NCBI GenBank assembly: GCA_018304585.1
Contig: JAGVVY010000005.1
Span: forward strand, 1-32,784
Direction of reading: 5' to 3'
Source: Candidatus Aenigmatarchaeota archaeon
Lineage (GTDB): Archaea; Aenigmatarchaeota; Aenigmatarchaeia; GW2011-AR5
Length of the DNA stretch: 32,784 nt
The notes beneath the pieces were generated by a model, which worked only from the letters and a program-made list of their open reading frames with translations, was not told the origin of the DNA and did no database searches. This document shows, one piece after another, positions 20,804 to 28,434 of the stretch (position 1 is its first letter; every line of letters starts with the position of its first letter). The position numbers and the translations under genes are program-made.

Positions 20804-22288
20804 TTATACGGAAAACGCAAATCCTGTCTCAAGCCCGTTCACGCTTACCATGTACGGCCCCTGGCCAGTCGGGCTCATGTCGAGGTATACCGTCTTCTCC
20901 ATGAGCACCATGTCCCTGGTGCATGCTGCGCCCGTTTGCGTATATGTCACGTCCACGAAGAACGCATTCCCTTCCCTGCGCACGCCAATATCGTTCAGCG
21001 TTGTGCAGCTTCTTCCGCCATACTGGCCCTTTATGGTCACCGGCATCTGCTTCGTGGCGTTGTTGTACTGCCCGATAGACACGTCCGTTATAGCGACGTT
21101 ATGGATTCCGATTGTGCCAGGCGCGGTGACTGCATCGCGCCTGATACTCTCGAAAACGAAGGACACAGGCTTGCCGGTCTTGGCTATTTTCACTATGTGG
21201 TACGGGGTGGTGAACGACATCGTCACTAACGCGCCTTCCGGTGGCGTAGTCTCCCTGACATACACCACTATCCCGTTTGGCGTTTCCTCTATCCGCGTGA
21301 TTTCAACCGAATATCCGCCGGATGAATGCTGCTTTATCACCGCTATGGCGGTTTCCTTGCCAAAGTCCGGCATAATGATGTTCTTTCCCGCAAACAGCCT
21401 GTCCCATTCGCTCTGGTTGTTTATGACATACTCGCCGTATTTCTGCATGAAATCAAAATCGTATGTGCCGGAAGCTATGCTGTTGAACTCGATGCCCCGT
21501 CCGGAAATAATATTATCTACCGCCATCTCGAACGCTGCCTTGGCGCCGTTCACGTTCACCGTGTAGTTGCCGGCAGGCAGCCCGTAGACATCCAGCGCCA
21601 CGCTCTTCTCAAACGGCACTATGGACTGGGTACAATATGGCCCTGTCGGCCTCTTCGTGGTTATCTCTATCATGAATCCATTCCCGTCCCTTTTCTGCGC
21701 CACCTTGTCGATTTCCGTGCAGCCGTCCGGGAAGTAACCGTGAATGACCGCGTTGATTTTCGCAGGGAACGACTTGAGGGTTATTATGTCAACGCTGCCG
21801 ACCGGCGCGATGCCGTATGTGAAACCGTCCTCGCTGCCATATTTTATGTTGCCATCATAATTGAAAACTACAGGCTTGTCGTTTTTCGCGAGCTTCACAA
21901 TGTGGCCAGGTGACGTTAAGACCAGAGATGCGGCATCCGAGGGATGCGTTTCCTTCACATATACTATTAGCTTGTCTTCCGTTTCTGCTATGCGGGTTAT
22001 CTCTATCGAAAACCCGCCCATCGTAAGATCACCACTAAAAACGCCTATTGCCATCTCCTCGTCAAAATCCGGCATGACTATATTCCTGCCTGCAAAAAGC
22101 GCATTCCACAAGGTTTCATCTTTTATAACGTAATTGCCCGGCTCCCTCATGCCGCCCGACGTTACCGTGCTGTAGATGGTTTCAAAATCAACATCTGCCT
22201 GGGGCCCGGGATCGTAATAGCTTGTGCACCCGCTTGCAAGCAGTATGCCTATCAGCGCGATTGCCGCCATCTGCGCGTTTCCTTCCAT
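20804..22288 (-). CDS. Lipoprotein with two tandem PrcB-like repeats
   Basis: 494 residues with a lipoprotein signal (MAAIALIGILLASGCTS). The mature protein is an internal duplication of about 225 residues. YVIKDETLWNALFAGRNIVMPDFDEEMAIGVFSG in the first half matches YVINNQSEWDRLFAGKNIIMPDFGKETAIAVIKQ in the second; both continue with a GG(F/Y)S(I/V)EITRI strand, YV(K/R)ET and a Cys-containing beta domain (PDGCTEI...GPYCTQS; GGRSCTT...GAACTRD). The first part of each unit resembles the PrcB C-terminal domain found in secreted protease-complex subunits. An extracellular binding or inhibitor role is possible. No cognate protease is adjacent. Confidence 0.8.
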   Translation of the reverse strand: MEGNAQMAAIALIGILLASGCTSYYDPGPQADVDFETIYSTVTSGGMREPGNYVIKDETLWNALFAGRNIVMPDFDEEMAIGVFSGDLTMGGFSIEITRIAETEDKLIVYVKETHPSDAASLVLTSPGHIVKLAKNDKPVVFNYDGNIKYGSEDGFTYGIAPVGSVDIITLKSFPAKINAVIHGYFPDGCTEIDKVAQKRDGNGFMIEITTKRPTGPYCTQSIVPFEKSVALDVYGLPAGNYTVNVNGAKAAFEMAVDNIISGRGIEFNSIASGTYDFDFMQKYGEYVINNQSEWDRLFAGKNIIMPDFGKETAIAVIKQHSSGGYSVEITRIEETPNGIVVYVRETTPPEGALVTMSFTTPYHIVKIAKTGKPVSFVFESIRRDAVTAPGTIGIHNVAITDVSIGQYNNATKQMPVTIKGQYGGRSCTTLNDIGVRREGNAFFVDVTYTQTGAACTRDMVLMEKTVYLDMSPTGQGPYMVSVNGLETGFAFSV

Positions 22289-22345
22289 GCTCAGAATATG
22301 CCGGAAACATTATTTATATGGCGCAGAAATCAGAGGGTTTTCGCC

Positions 22346-23335
22346 CTATTTCTTCCTCTCCACAAGATAATCCGCGAAGCTATTCAGTATTTCACGCAGT
22401 GCCGCAGGCATATCTTCAGTTATTTTCTTCGCCTTTGTTATAAGAGTTTTCGCCTTCTCCCTTGCGTATTCCATGGAGCCGTATTTCTCCATCAGCACTT
22501 TTGCCCACAACACGTCGCGGTCGGTCGTCTTTTCCGGCTCCTTTCCCAGCACTGCAAGGAGCTTTGCCTTTTCCTCGCCCGTGCATCTGGAAAGGCAGTG
22601 AACGACCATCATGCTTCTTTTTCCTTCTTTGATGTCCCTGCCTATTTCCCCGCGGCCCTTGCCCTCGCTCATGTCCAAGACGTCGTCCGCTATCTGAAAA
22701 GCAGGACCGGCATATTCGCCGTATTTAAGTATTTTTTCTATCAATTTCTGGTCAGCTCCTGTCGCTATGGCGCCGCCCACTGCCGGGACCGTAAGATAAT
22801 GCGCGGTCTTGCCGGTCACAGTCTTCATGTATTCCTCTTCTGTCGGCTCCGCGCTTTGCCGCATATTCATGTCCATCGCCTGGCCTTCGGCTGTTTTGAC
22901 AGCCGTGGTGACTATGGCCTCTATCAGGCGGAAAACCGTCTTCTCGTCCATGCCCCGGTTTCGGCACCTTAAAATAAGCTCGTATGTTTTCTGCGACATA
23001 TAATCCCCGATGTTTATCGCGTGCGGCACCCCGTATCTGACCCAAACCGTAGGCTTGTCCCGACGCATCCGGTCCCCGTCCTCAATGTCGTCGTGCACAA
23101 GAAGCCATGCGTGCAGAACCTCGCACGCCGCCGCGAATGGCAGTATTTTATCGCCCTTGCCTCCGAGAGCTTCATAGGTTGCTATTGCCAGAACAGGGCG
23201 TATGCGCTTGCCGCCGGTCCCTATATGATACCAGACCGCTTCCTGAAGATTGGCTATGCCATTCTTGGGGAAAACTGCATCAAGCTCCTTGTCAATAAGG
23301 CCTGCCTTCTCGGCCATTGCGGTTTCTATGCTCAT
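22346..23335 (-). CDS. Polyprenyl (geranylgeranyl/farnesyl) diphosphate synthase
   Basis: A trans-isoprenyl diphosphate synthase that builds C15-C20 or longer allylic diphosphates for archaeal ether lipids. Motifs: GGKRIRPVLAIATYEALGG (substrate phosphate binding), the first Asp-rich motif LLVHDDIEDGDRMRRDKP, KT.AHYL (TGKTAHYLTVP) and the second Asp-rich motif FQIADDVLDMSEGKGRGEIGRD. The 329-residue length is normal. Chain length cannot be read safely from the residues ahead of the first Asp motif (CEVLHAWLLVHDD). The flavoprotein at 28431-29516 resembles geranylgeranyl reductases that act on the products of this pathway. Confidence 0.93.
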   Translation of the reverse strand: MSIETAMAEKAGLIDKELDAVFPKNGIANLQEAVWYHIGTGGKRIRPVLAIATYEALGGKGDKILPFAAACEVLHAWLLVHDDIEDGDRMRRDKPTVWVRYGVPHAINIGDYMSQKTYELILRCRNRGMDEKTVFRLIEAIVTTAVKTAEGQAMDMNMRQSAEPTEEEYMKTVTGKTAHYLTVPAVGGAIATGADQKLIEKILKYGEYAGPAFQIADDVLDMSEGKGRGEIGRDIKEGKRSMMVVHCLSRCTGEEKAKLLAVLGKEPEKTTDRDVLWAKVLMEKYGSMEYAREKAKTLITKAKKITEDMPAALREILNSFADYLVERKK

Positions 23336-23402
23336 GCTCTCTATATTCTTTGGGAATTTTTATAAATGCCTTAACTTACTGCTTAATAGTTCGTTGACTC
23401 GA

Positions 23403-23936
23403 TCATATCATTCTTATCAATTTCGGGCTTATTCCCAGCCTGTTTCTCAGGCTCCTTACCGAACTCATAAGCGCATTTGCCATCATCTTCTTGATTTTCC
23501 CGTCCCATGGGTCGAAGAATGTTGACGTTTGCTTGTCCATTTTGAGCAGAAGAATAAAGTGCGAATAATGATATATGCCGTCAAGGTCATATTTGTCCAT
23601 ATAAACGGCAATAGGCGCCTTTGCAGCCAGCCTCATGACGAGCCTCTTGCTGTTTTTTGCCGGCAAAAGCTTGATGCTCTTTGGTATGTCAAGACGTAAA
23701 AGTTCGTCATTGAAAGAAGGAAAATCAGTATACTGCTCTATGCCGACTCCATATTTCTTCGCAACGTAAATAAGCTGCCCTATAGTATAGTCAAGCTTGG
23801 TGAAAGTCAGCCCTTCCATGAGTATCTTCGTTTCTTCCGAATCCTTCACCCTCACCCCTCTCATACGCAAGAGTTCCATGAGGCATACCGGCAGGCATGA
23901 TTCGCAGGTGGATTGAGCTTTCATACAGTTCATCAT
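23403..23936 (-). CDS. C39-like (papain-fold) cysteine peptidase
   Basis: 177 residues. The N-terminus MMNCMKAQSTCESCLPVCLMELLRMRG has Gln8 and Cys14 at the spacing of the oxyanion Gln and catalytic Cys in peptidase family C39 (Q.....C). The other triad members fit IYHYSHFILLLKMD (His) and FFDPWDGKIKKM (Asp in DPWDG). C39 enzymes cut double-glycine leaders of exported peptides, usually fused to an ABC exporter; this one stands alone, with no membrane segment or ATPase. Base use is like the host and less AT-rich than the genes upstream. It follows the NAD-synthase-like gene by 36 bases on the same strand, so it may be part of that operon. Extra cysteines (4, 11, 18) near the active one are unusual. 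Confidence 0.75.
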   Translation of the reverse strand: MMNCMKAQSTCESCLPVCLMELLRMRGVRVKDSEETKILMEGLTFTKLDYTIGQLIYVAKKYGVGIEQYTDFPSFNDELLRLDIPKSIKLLPAKNSKRLVMRLAAKAPIAVYMDKYDLDGIYHYSHFILLLKMDKQTSTFFDPWDGKIKKMMANALMSSVRSLRNRLGISPKLIRMI

Positions 23937-23972
23937 AACTAATTATAGGTATTATTTTAACTATTAAAACTT

Positions 23973-24956
23973 TTATTGAATAAGTATATTACTATTATAA
24001 TATGAGGGTAATTCATGAAAATTAAATGAAGGTATCACTCGCCGATGATCTTGACTATGAATTCTTTGCCACAGTTTTTGTGTGAACTTTTCAGAGTGCC
24101 CTAACTCATGGCTCAAAGCTTCAGAAGAATACTTTTTATCATAAGCTAAGAATAACGCTAAATCAAGAACTCTATATACATCTCCGGGTGTAAAATCTGT
24201 AGGAATTTCTGCAAAATACGATGACACTTTATCGGTTGCAAAAGTAGAATTTATTGGTCTCCTTTGTATAAAAGGATCTGGGATAGCAAGTGCTTCGGCA
24301 AGATCGTATACCTGAGTTTTATAAAAATCTGATAGTATCGCTGCTTCGCCACCAGCTCCAATCACTATTTCTCCCAAAACAACCTCGGTTTTATTTGTAG
24401 AGTCTATGGCACAATGTCCAGTTTTATCAGCATACTCTAAAACTAACAGATCCATAAGACGTGTAGCCAATTCTCCGGGGTATATTTTTTTACGATGCGT
24501 TAAATTTAGCAAATAATCTGTTATTTCATTTATATGGTTTAATAACGGAATAATATCTTGTTCTATATATTGTATTTTTAATCTTGGATATTTAGATCTT
24601 ATATATTCAATAAATAATCTAGAATAATTTGTATCTTCTTTACTCCGTCCTCTAAAATTAATTAAACCCAAATTGGTATCACGAATATGTCCACTTTCAA
24701 CAGCATTCTGCATGGTTTCAGCTACAACAGAACTACAAACGCAAGAATCTATACCCCCGGATAATCCTATGACCGCTCCAAGCGAATTTTCATCATATGT
24801 AACAGTTTTTATTGCATTTTCTGTAAAATTATAAATATCAGGAAGCATAGACCTAGCCATATCAATATTTGATAAATATTGAGCAGACCAATTCACATCT
24901 TCTATTTTATCGGTCATTCGGTATAGTTTTCTTGCTTCTCTTTCTAGCGACCTCAT
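23973..24956 (-). CDS. NAD synthase-like PP-loop ATP pyrophosphatase
   Basis: Members of the NadE fold adenylate a carboxylate and let ammonia or an amine attack it. The PP-loop is intact (VIGLSGGIDSCVCSS, about residue 66 from the chosen start) and the second half of the ATP site is recognisable (CAIDSTNKTEVVLGEIVIGAGGEAAI, then FYKTQVYDLAEAL). The rest departs from true NadE: the usual GDG after NKTE is GAG, and the region that ends the NAD site (PINSTFATDKVSSYFAEIPTDF) is changed. No glutaminase domain. This points to a different substrate. The ATG at 24956 (MRSLEREARKL) is six bases after GGTG; the gene overlaps the small ORF upstream. AT-rich, in operon with an ATP-grasp ligase and a PLP decarboxylase. 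Confidence 0.85.
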   Translation of the reverse strand: MRSLEREARKLYRMTDKIEDVNWSAQYLSNIDMARSMLPDIYNFTENAIKTVTYDENSLGAVIGLSGGIDSCVCSSVVAETMQNAVESGHIRDTNLGLINFRGRSKEDTNYSRLFIEYIRSKYPRLKIQYIEQDIIPLLNHINEITDYLLNLTHRKKIYPGELATRLMDLLVLEYADKTGHCAIDSTNKTEVVLGEIVIGAGGEAAILSDFYKTQVYDLAEALAIPDPFIQRRPINSTFATDKVSSYFAEIPTDFTPGDVYRVLDLALFLAYDKKYSSEALSHELGHSEKFTQKLWQRIHSQDHRRVIPSFNFHELPSYYNSNILIQ

Positions 24957-25107
24957 CATTAACACCAATATTTAAAATTTCTTCAAACGCGGAGTTTACA
25001 GCAGACGTTTTAGAGCTTTTCGATAAGAATTTATTCAAATAACTAGGGAGTTTGCAACTTGCGCCTTTTGAATCGAATAGAGTTATTTTCGCTCTTTTGA
25101 TTTTCAA
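24907..25107 (-). CDS. Candidate small protein (66 aa) between ATP-grasp and NAD-synthase-like genes
   Basis: A TTG start at 25107 lies 7 bases after GAGGTG, which is formed by the last codons of the ATP-grasp gene (GATATCGAGGTGTAG), so translational coupling is likely. The product MKIKRAKITLFDSKGASCKL... ends KKTIPNDR. It is basic, has one Cys, and has no membrane segment. It overlaps the next gene by about 50 bases in another frame. I do not recognise it. Candidates are a carrier or precursor peptide, a PqqD-like chaperone (no clear match), or a chance ORF filling the gap. There is no Gly-Gly leader that a C39 peptidase would cut. Confidence 0.4.
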   Translation of the reverse strand: MKIKRAKITLFDSKGASCKLPSYLNKFLSKSSKTSAVNSAFEEILNIGVNDEVARKRSKKTIPNDR

Positions 25108-25111
25108 ATTT

Positions 25112-26170
25112 CTACACCTCGATATCAATAATTTTCACATTATCGAATTTTCCTGTCCTGAGTTTATTCATCGGATAAGTAATTTCATTCGCTAATCTTG
25201 TGAACATAAGATTATTCTTATAGAAAGATTTGCCATTAATTTTATTTTCATATAAAATATCAACTAATATTTTTGGTAGATTTTGACCCGCTGCGGTGGC
25301 CAAATAAATCCAAGAAGGGAATCTTGGGTTTATTTCAAATAAATAATATTTTTTAGTGACATGATCTCTGACAAATTCTAATTCAAAAGGTCCTATCCAA
25401 TTGATGCATTCAATTATATGATCGGCTATATTTTTTATTCGATTATTTGTGATCGTGAGACCACTCCAAGTAGTACCCTTAGAATCGATGGCCAATTTTT
25501 TCATGATTGTATATCTTTTTATTTTACTTTTGTAATCCGCGACACCTGAAATACAATAGTACTCTCCGAATAAAAATTCTTGTAATATTACGCTTCCTTC
25601 TCCACCGCTCCATATATCTCTTATTTTCGAGAAGAAAATAAGCACTTCCGAAGAATCTTTTGCAATATAAGCATCTTTGAGTATACCTTTACAAACCAAC
25701 GGTAATCCCAAAGTTTTTATTGCAATATCGATTTCGTTTTCTTTAGAAATTAAAAGTGTTTTTGGAATTAAGATGCCGTATTTCCTCAGTTCTGCTAAAT
25801 AAGGTTTTGAAGCTTGTCTAATAGAATACGAAGAAGGCAACAATAATTTTATTCCTATATTTTCTATTTCTTTTTTATATTTAGCAAAGAAAAAAACATC
25901 CTTATCATAACATGGTATCAATATGTCAATTCCTTCTTTATCTTTTATTTTCATTAAGATTTTTTTAAATTCATTAAAATTTTCTGTTTTCAATGAATTA
26001 GTAATATAGACCGCGTCAAAATATGACGCAATTATTGCAGATGTTAAATAACTATCGTCAATGCCTATAACTTTATATCCAGCATACTTTAAAGATCTGG
26101 CCACGGCAAACCCAGGTTGGGGGCTTTCAACGGTTTTTAATGCAGTGACTGCGACTGAAATGGGTTTCAT
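25112..26170 (-). CDS. ATP-grasp ligase (carboxylate-amine ligase type)
   Basis: 352 residues. The N-terminal pre-ATP-grasp Rossmann-like domain (ISVAVTALKTVESPQPGFAVARSLKYAGYKVIGIDD) has the sPgPGxavaRSL pattern seen in bacterial ATP-grasp proteins of unassigned pathways. The ATP-grasp fold follows: LGLPLVCKGILKDAYIA (ATP-binding Lys), SVILQEFLFGEYYCISG, and the metal site GPFELEFVRD...KYYLFEINPRFPSW (the E.NPR motif). Such enzymes join a carboxylate, through an acyl phosphate, to an amine or thiol. The start overlaps the decarboxylase stop by 4 bases (ATGA). Strongly AT-rich. The amine made by the neighbouring decarboxylase is an obvious candidate substrate, but this is inference. Confidence 0.9.
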   Translation of the reverse strand: MKPISVAVTALKTVESPQPGFAVARSLKYAGYKVIGIDDSYLTSAIIASYFDAVYITNSLKTENFNEFKKILMKIKDKEGIDILIPCYDKDVFFFAKYKKEIENIGIKLLLPSSYSIRQASKPYLAELRKYGILIPKTLLISKENEIDIAIKTLGLPLVCKGILKDAYIAKDSSEVLIFFSKIRDIWSGGEGSVILQEFLFGEYYCISGVADYKSKIKRYTIMKKLAIDSKGTTWSGLTITNNRIKNIADHIIECINWIGPFELEFVRDHVTKKYYLFEINPRFPSWIYLATAAGQNLPKILVDILYENKINGKSFYKNNLMFTRLANEITYPMNKLRTGKFDNVKIIDIEV

Positions 26171-27399
26171 TTTAATAACTCCCAGTTATCTAACGAGATC
26201 ACGTCCTCCGGATTTTCTTTTCGTCTAATTAAATCGATGCCTGATTTTTCTATGGCCACAACAGCAGGCCGTGTTCTGATAAATTGAATAGAATGAGATA
26301 ACTCATATGCGCCACAGGTGCCTATTTTCAAGATATTACCGACCGTGGCTTTTGGAAGATATATGCCAGAATCTATTAGATCGACTTGCATGCATAGGGG
26401 GCCATATATGTCAGTAATTATGGGTTTCTCTTTTGAGTCGCTTATAAGTTCTATGGAGTGTTTTCGATAATACGAAGATGGGATTATATTTACGCCTGCA
26501 TCAATAAATATAGAATGCACATCAAAGATGTTTTTTATCGCTGTTATCGTAGTAAGAAGGCACATTGCATCATCTATTATTGCCCTTCCTGGTTCTATTA
26601 TCAGGACGATTTCTTTCGACTTTCCCAATTTATCTATTATAATATTGCAGATAGCATGAGCATAATCTTTGATACAAGGAAATTTTGTTTTGCTTTGGTA
26701 TCCCAATGTCTCAAGACCATTCATTTCTGTACAAAACCCGCCGCCTATATCTAAGTATTTCAAATCTATTTTATCGACATTCTTCAGGTAAAAATCTACT
26801 ATATGATTCGTAGCCTTTGAATAAAGGGCAACATCCGTTATATTCGTTCCTATATGCGTATGTAAACCTATTATTTTTATGTTATTTAATTTAGAGATGA
26901 AATCAACTATTTGCTGTGCTTCGCCATTTTCTAAATTAAATCCAAACTTATTCCAAATTATTTTACTGCCCACATTAATATTAACTCGCAATCCTATTTC
27001 GATAGTAATATTAAATTTATTTGCGATTCCTATGATATCTCTAAGTTCAAAAATATTATCAACATTTATTTTGCATCCATATTGAATGATGCTGATTAAC
27101 TCACATTCTGGTTTATATGGCCCATTGACAATTATTTTTTCTCCAGGGACTTTAATTTTTTTTGCAATTTCAAATTCAAATCCCGGTATTACTTCAGCAT
27201 ATGCACCGACCTTGTGGAGACTGTGACATATAAACGGAAGATAATTTGTTTTGTAAGAATATGCGACAATAGTTGGAAACAACTTATTAAATTCCGTGTT
27301 TATTTTCTCAAAATTAGAAACTAATTTTTCTTTATCTAGAACAAATAACGGAGAACCGTATTTTCTTATAAGGCCTTTATCTAATGATTTTTTTCTCAT
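26167..27399 (-). CDS. PLP-dependent decarboxylase of the LysA/ornithine (fold III) family
   Basis: 410 residues, alanine-racemase fold. The PLP lysine lies in IVAYSYKTNYLPFI (usual Y..K.N). Then come the His of the barrel GLHTHIGTNI, the Gly-rich phosphate site LDIGGGFCTEMN, EPGRAIIDDA, and the C-terminal YGPLCMQVDLI (the Cys-Asp pair from the partner subunit) and GTCGAYELSHS. The family removes the alpha-carboxyl group from meso-DAP, ornithine, arginine or similar amino acids, including carrier-bound ones. A true LysA would normally sit with lysine genes; here it leads an operon with an ATP-grasp and a NAD-synthase-like enzyme, so a special substrate is more likely. First gene of the operon. 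About 210 AT-rich bases separate it from the divergent regulator. Confidence 0.9.
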   Translation of the reverse strand: MRKKSLDKGLIRKYGSPLFVLDKEKLVSNFEKINTEFNKLFPTIVAYSYKTNYLPFICHSLHKVGAYAEVIPGFEFEIAKKIKVPGEKIIVNGPYKPECELISIIQYGCKINVDNIFELRDIIGIANKFNITIEIGLRVNINVGSKIIWNKFGFNLENGEAQQIVDFISKLNNIKIIGLHTHIGTNITDVALYSKATNHIVDFYLKNVDKIDLKYLDIGGGFCTEMNGLETLGYQSKTKFPCIKDYAHAICNIIIDKLGKSKEIVLIIEPGRAIIDDAMCLLTTITAIKNIFDVHSIFIDAGVNIIPSSYYRKHSIELISDSKEKPIITDIYGPLCMQVDLIDSGIYLPKATVGNILKIGTCGAYELSHSIQFIRTRPAVVAIEKSGIDLIRRKENPEDVISLDNWELLK

Positions 27400-27609
27400 A
27401 TATCAATTAATAGTTTTTATTAAATATAATTATTGTAAAATTATTTTTTACCAAATGGTTAATTTATTTTTGGCGATTCTATTGAACACCTACTCTGCGA
27501 TTACCACGCATGGCAAAACTCTGCACGACGTCTATACCTCTATAAATAGAACGTAAATTTTAAAGAACGAAATATAGAGATATTTAAACTTTCATCTTAC
27601 ATAAAATAT
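27400..27609. promoter_or_regulatory. Divergent promoter region of the island
   Basis: 210 bases between the decarboxylase and regulator genes. On the plus strand ATATTTAAAC (about 27580) suits a TATA box for the regulator ATG at 27610. A GC-richer patch (27484-27540) contains two direct copies of ACTCTGC about 20 bases apart, possible operator half-sites. Evidence for regulation is circumstantial. Confidence 0.4.
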
Positions 27610-28434
27610 ATGAAATTTCCCACAATAGGGGAAAATTCCACTAAGGATAAAATAATCTCGGTACTTAGTACTGAAAAATTTATTTCCATGCGAAAATTAT
27701 ATAGTATACTTAAAGCTAGGTATTCGCTTTCTATAACATATCACGCGATTTACAAGACGATAAATGAAATGGTTAAAAATAAAATAATAGAAAAACATAA
27801 TAAATTTTATAACATTAGCCATAATTGGATAATCGAAACAAAAAACTTCATAGAAAAAATAGAAAGAGATGAAACATCTGGAATTCCTCCGGCAGAAAAA
27901 CTTTTCATGGGGGAATTAAATACTGTGACTTTCAATAGCCAGTTTGATTTTTTCAATTATATGATAGATTTTTTTACTTTATTTGCTCACAATGGCGACA
28001 GGAAATTCTATGGATGTTTTTATCATTTATACTGGGCACTATCTTTCGAGGGAGAGAAGTTTGTAAAATTTAAAAAGATGATAAATAGCTTTAAAGTGGG
28101 CTATTTATTGTGTAATGGGTCGTCACAAGCGGACAAAATAATTTCAGATTACTATATGAGCTTTAATCCAACTGCAAATATAAAACTTGGAGTAAATTGC
28201 ACCGAAACCTGTGAAATCTTTGTGTGTGGAAATTATATAGCTCAAGTATTTCTTGAAAATAAGTTTAGACGAAAATTAGACAAAGTCTATACAAACATAG
28301 ACTTTGAAAATCAGAAGGCCATGAGAAAGTTGATGGAAACACTTTTTTTCACTAAAACAAAAATAACACTTATAGTCACTAAAAATAAAACTTTAGCATC
28401 TGAAATAAAGAAAGGTGTTCTGGAATATTTCTAG
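27610..28434 (+). CDS. Winged-helix protein, likely regulator of the divergent operon
   Basis: 274 residues. The first 75 form a winged helix-turn-helix (KIISVLSTEKFISMRKLYSILKARY...ITYHAIYKTINEMVKNKIIEKHNKFYNIS), with the recognition helix around HAIYKTINEMV. The remaining 200 residues resemble the long effector or PLD-like C-terminal parts of archaeal TrmB-type and related regulators only in layout. They contain four Cys (YGCFYHLYW, LLCNGSS, VNCTETCEIFVCG) that could sense a metal or redox change. The gene is divergent from the decarboxylase operon across a 210-base gap and equally AT-rich, so it probably controls that operon. Its stop codon shares CTAG with the stop of the convergent flavoprotein. 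Confidence 0.75.
   Translation: MKFPTIGENSTKDKIISVLSTEKFISMRKLYSILKARYSLSITYHAIYKTINEMVKNKIIEKHNKFYNISHNWIIETKNFIEKIERDETSGIPPAEKLFMGELNTVTFNSQFDFFNYMIDFFTLFAHNGDRKFYGCFYHLYWALSFEGEKFVKFKKMINSFKVGYLLCNGSSQADKIISDYYMSFNPTANIKLGVNCTETCEIFVCGNYIAQVFLENKFRRKLDKVYTNIDFENQKAMRKLMETLFFTKTKITLIVTKNKTLASEIKKGVLEYF

Noticed and set aside
24907-25128. ORF-track version of the small ORF starting MISRC
   Set aside because: Its first codons overlap the end of the ATP-grasp gene and contain the ribosome-binding site; the TTG at 25107 is better placed.
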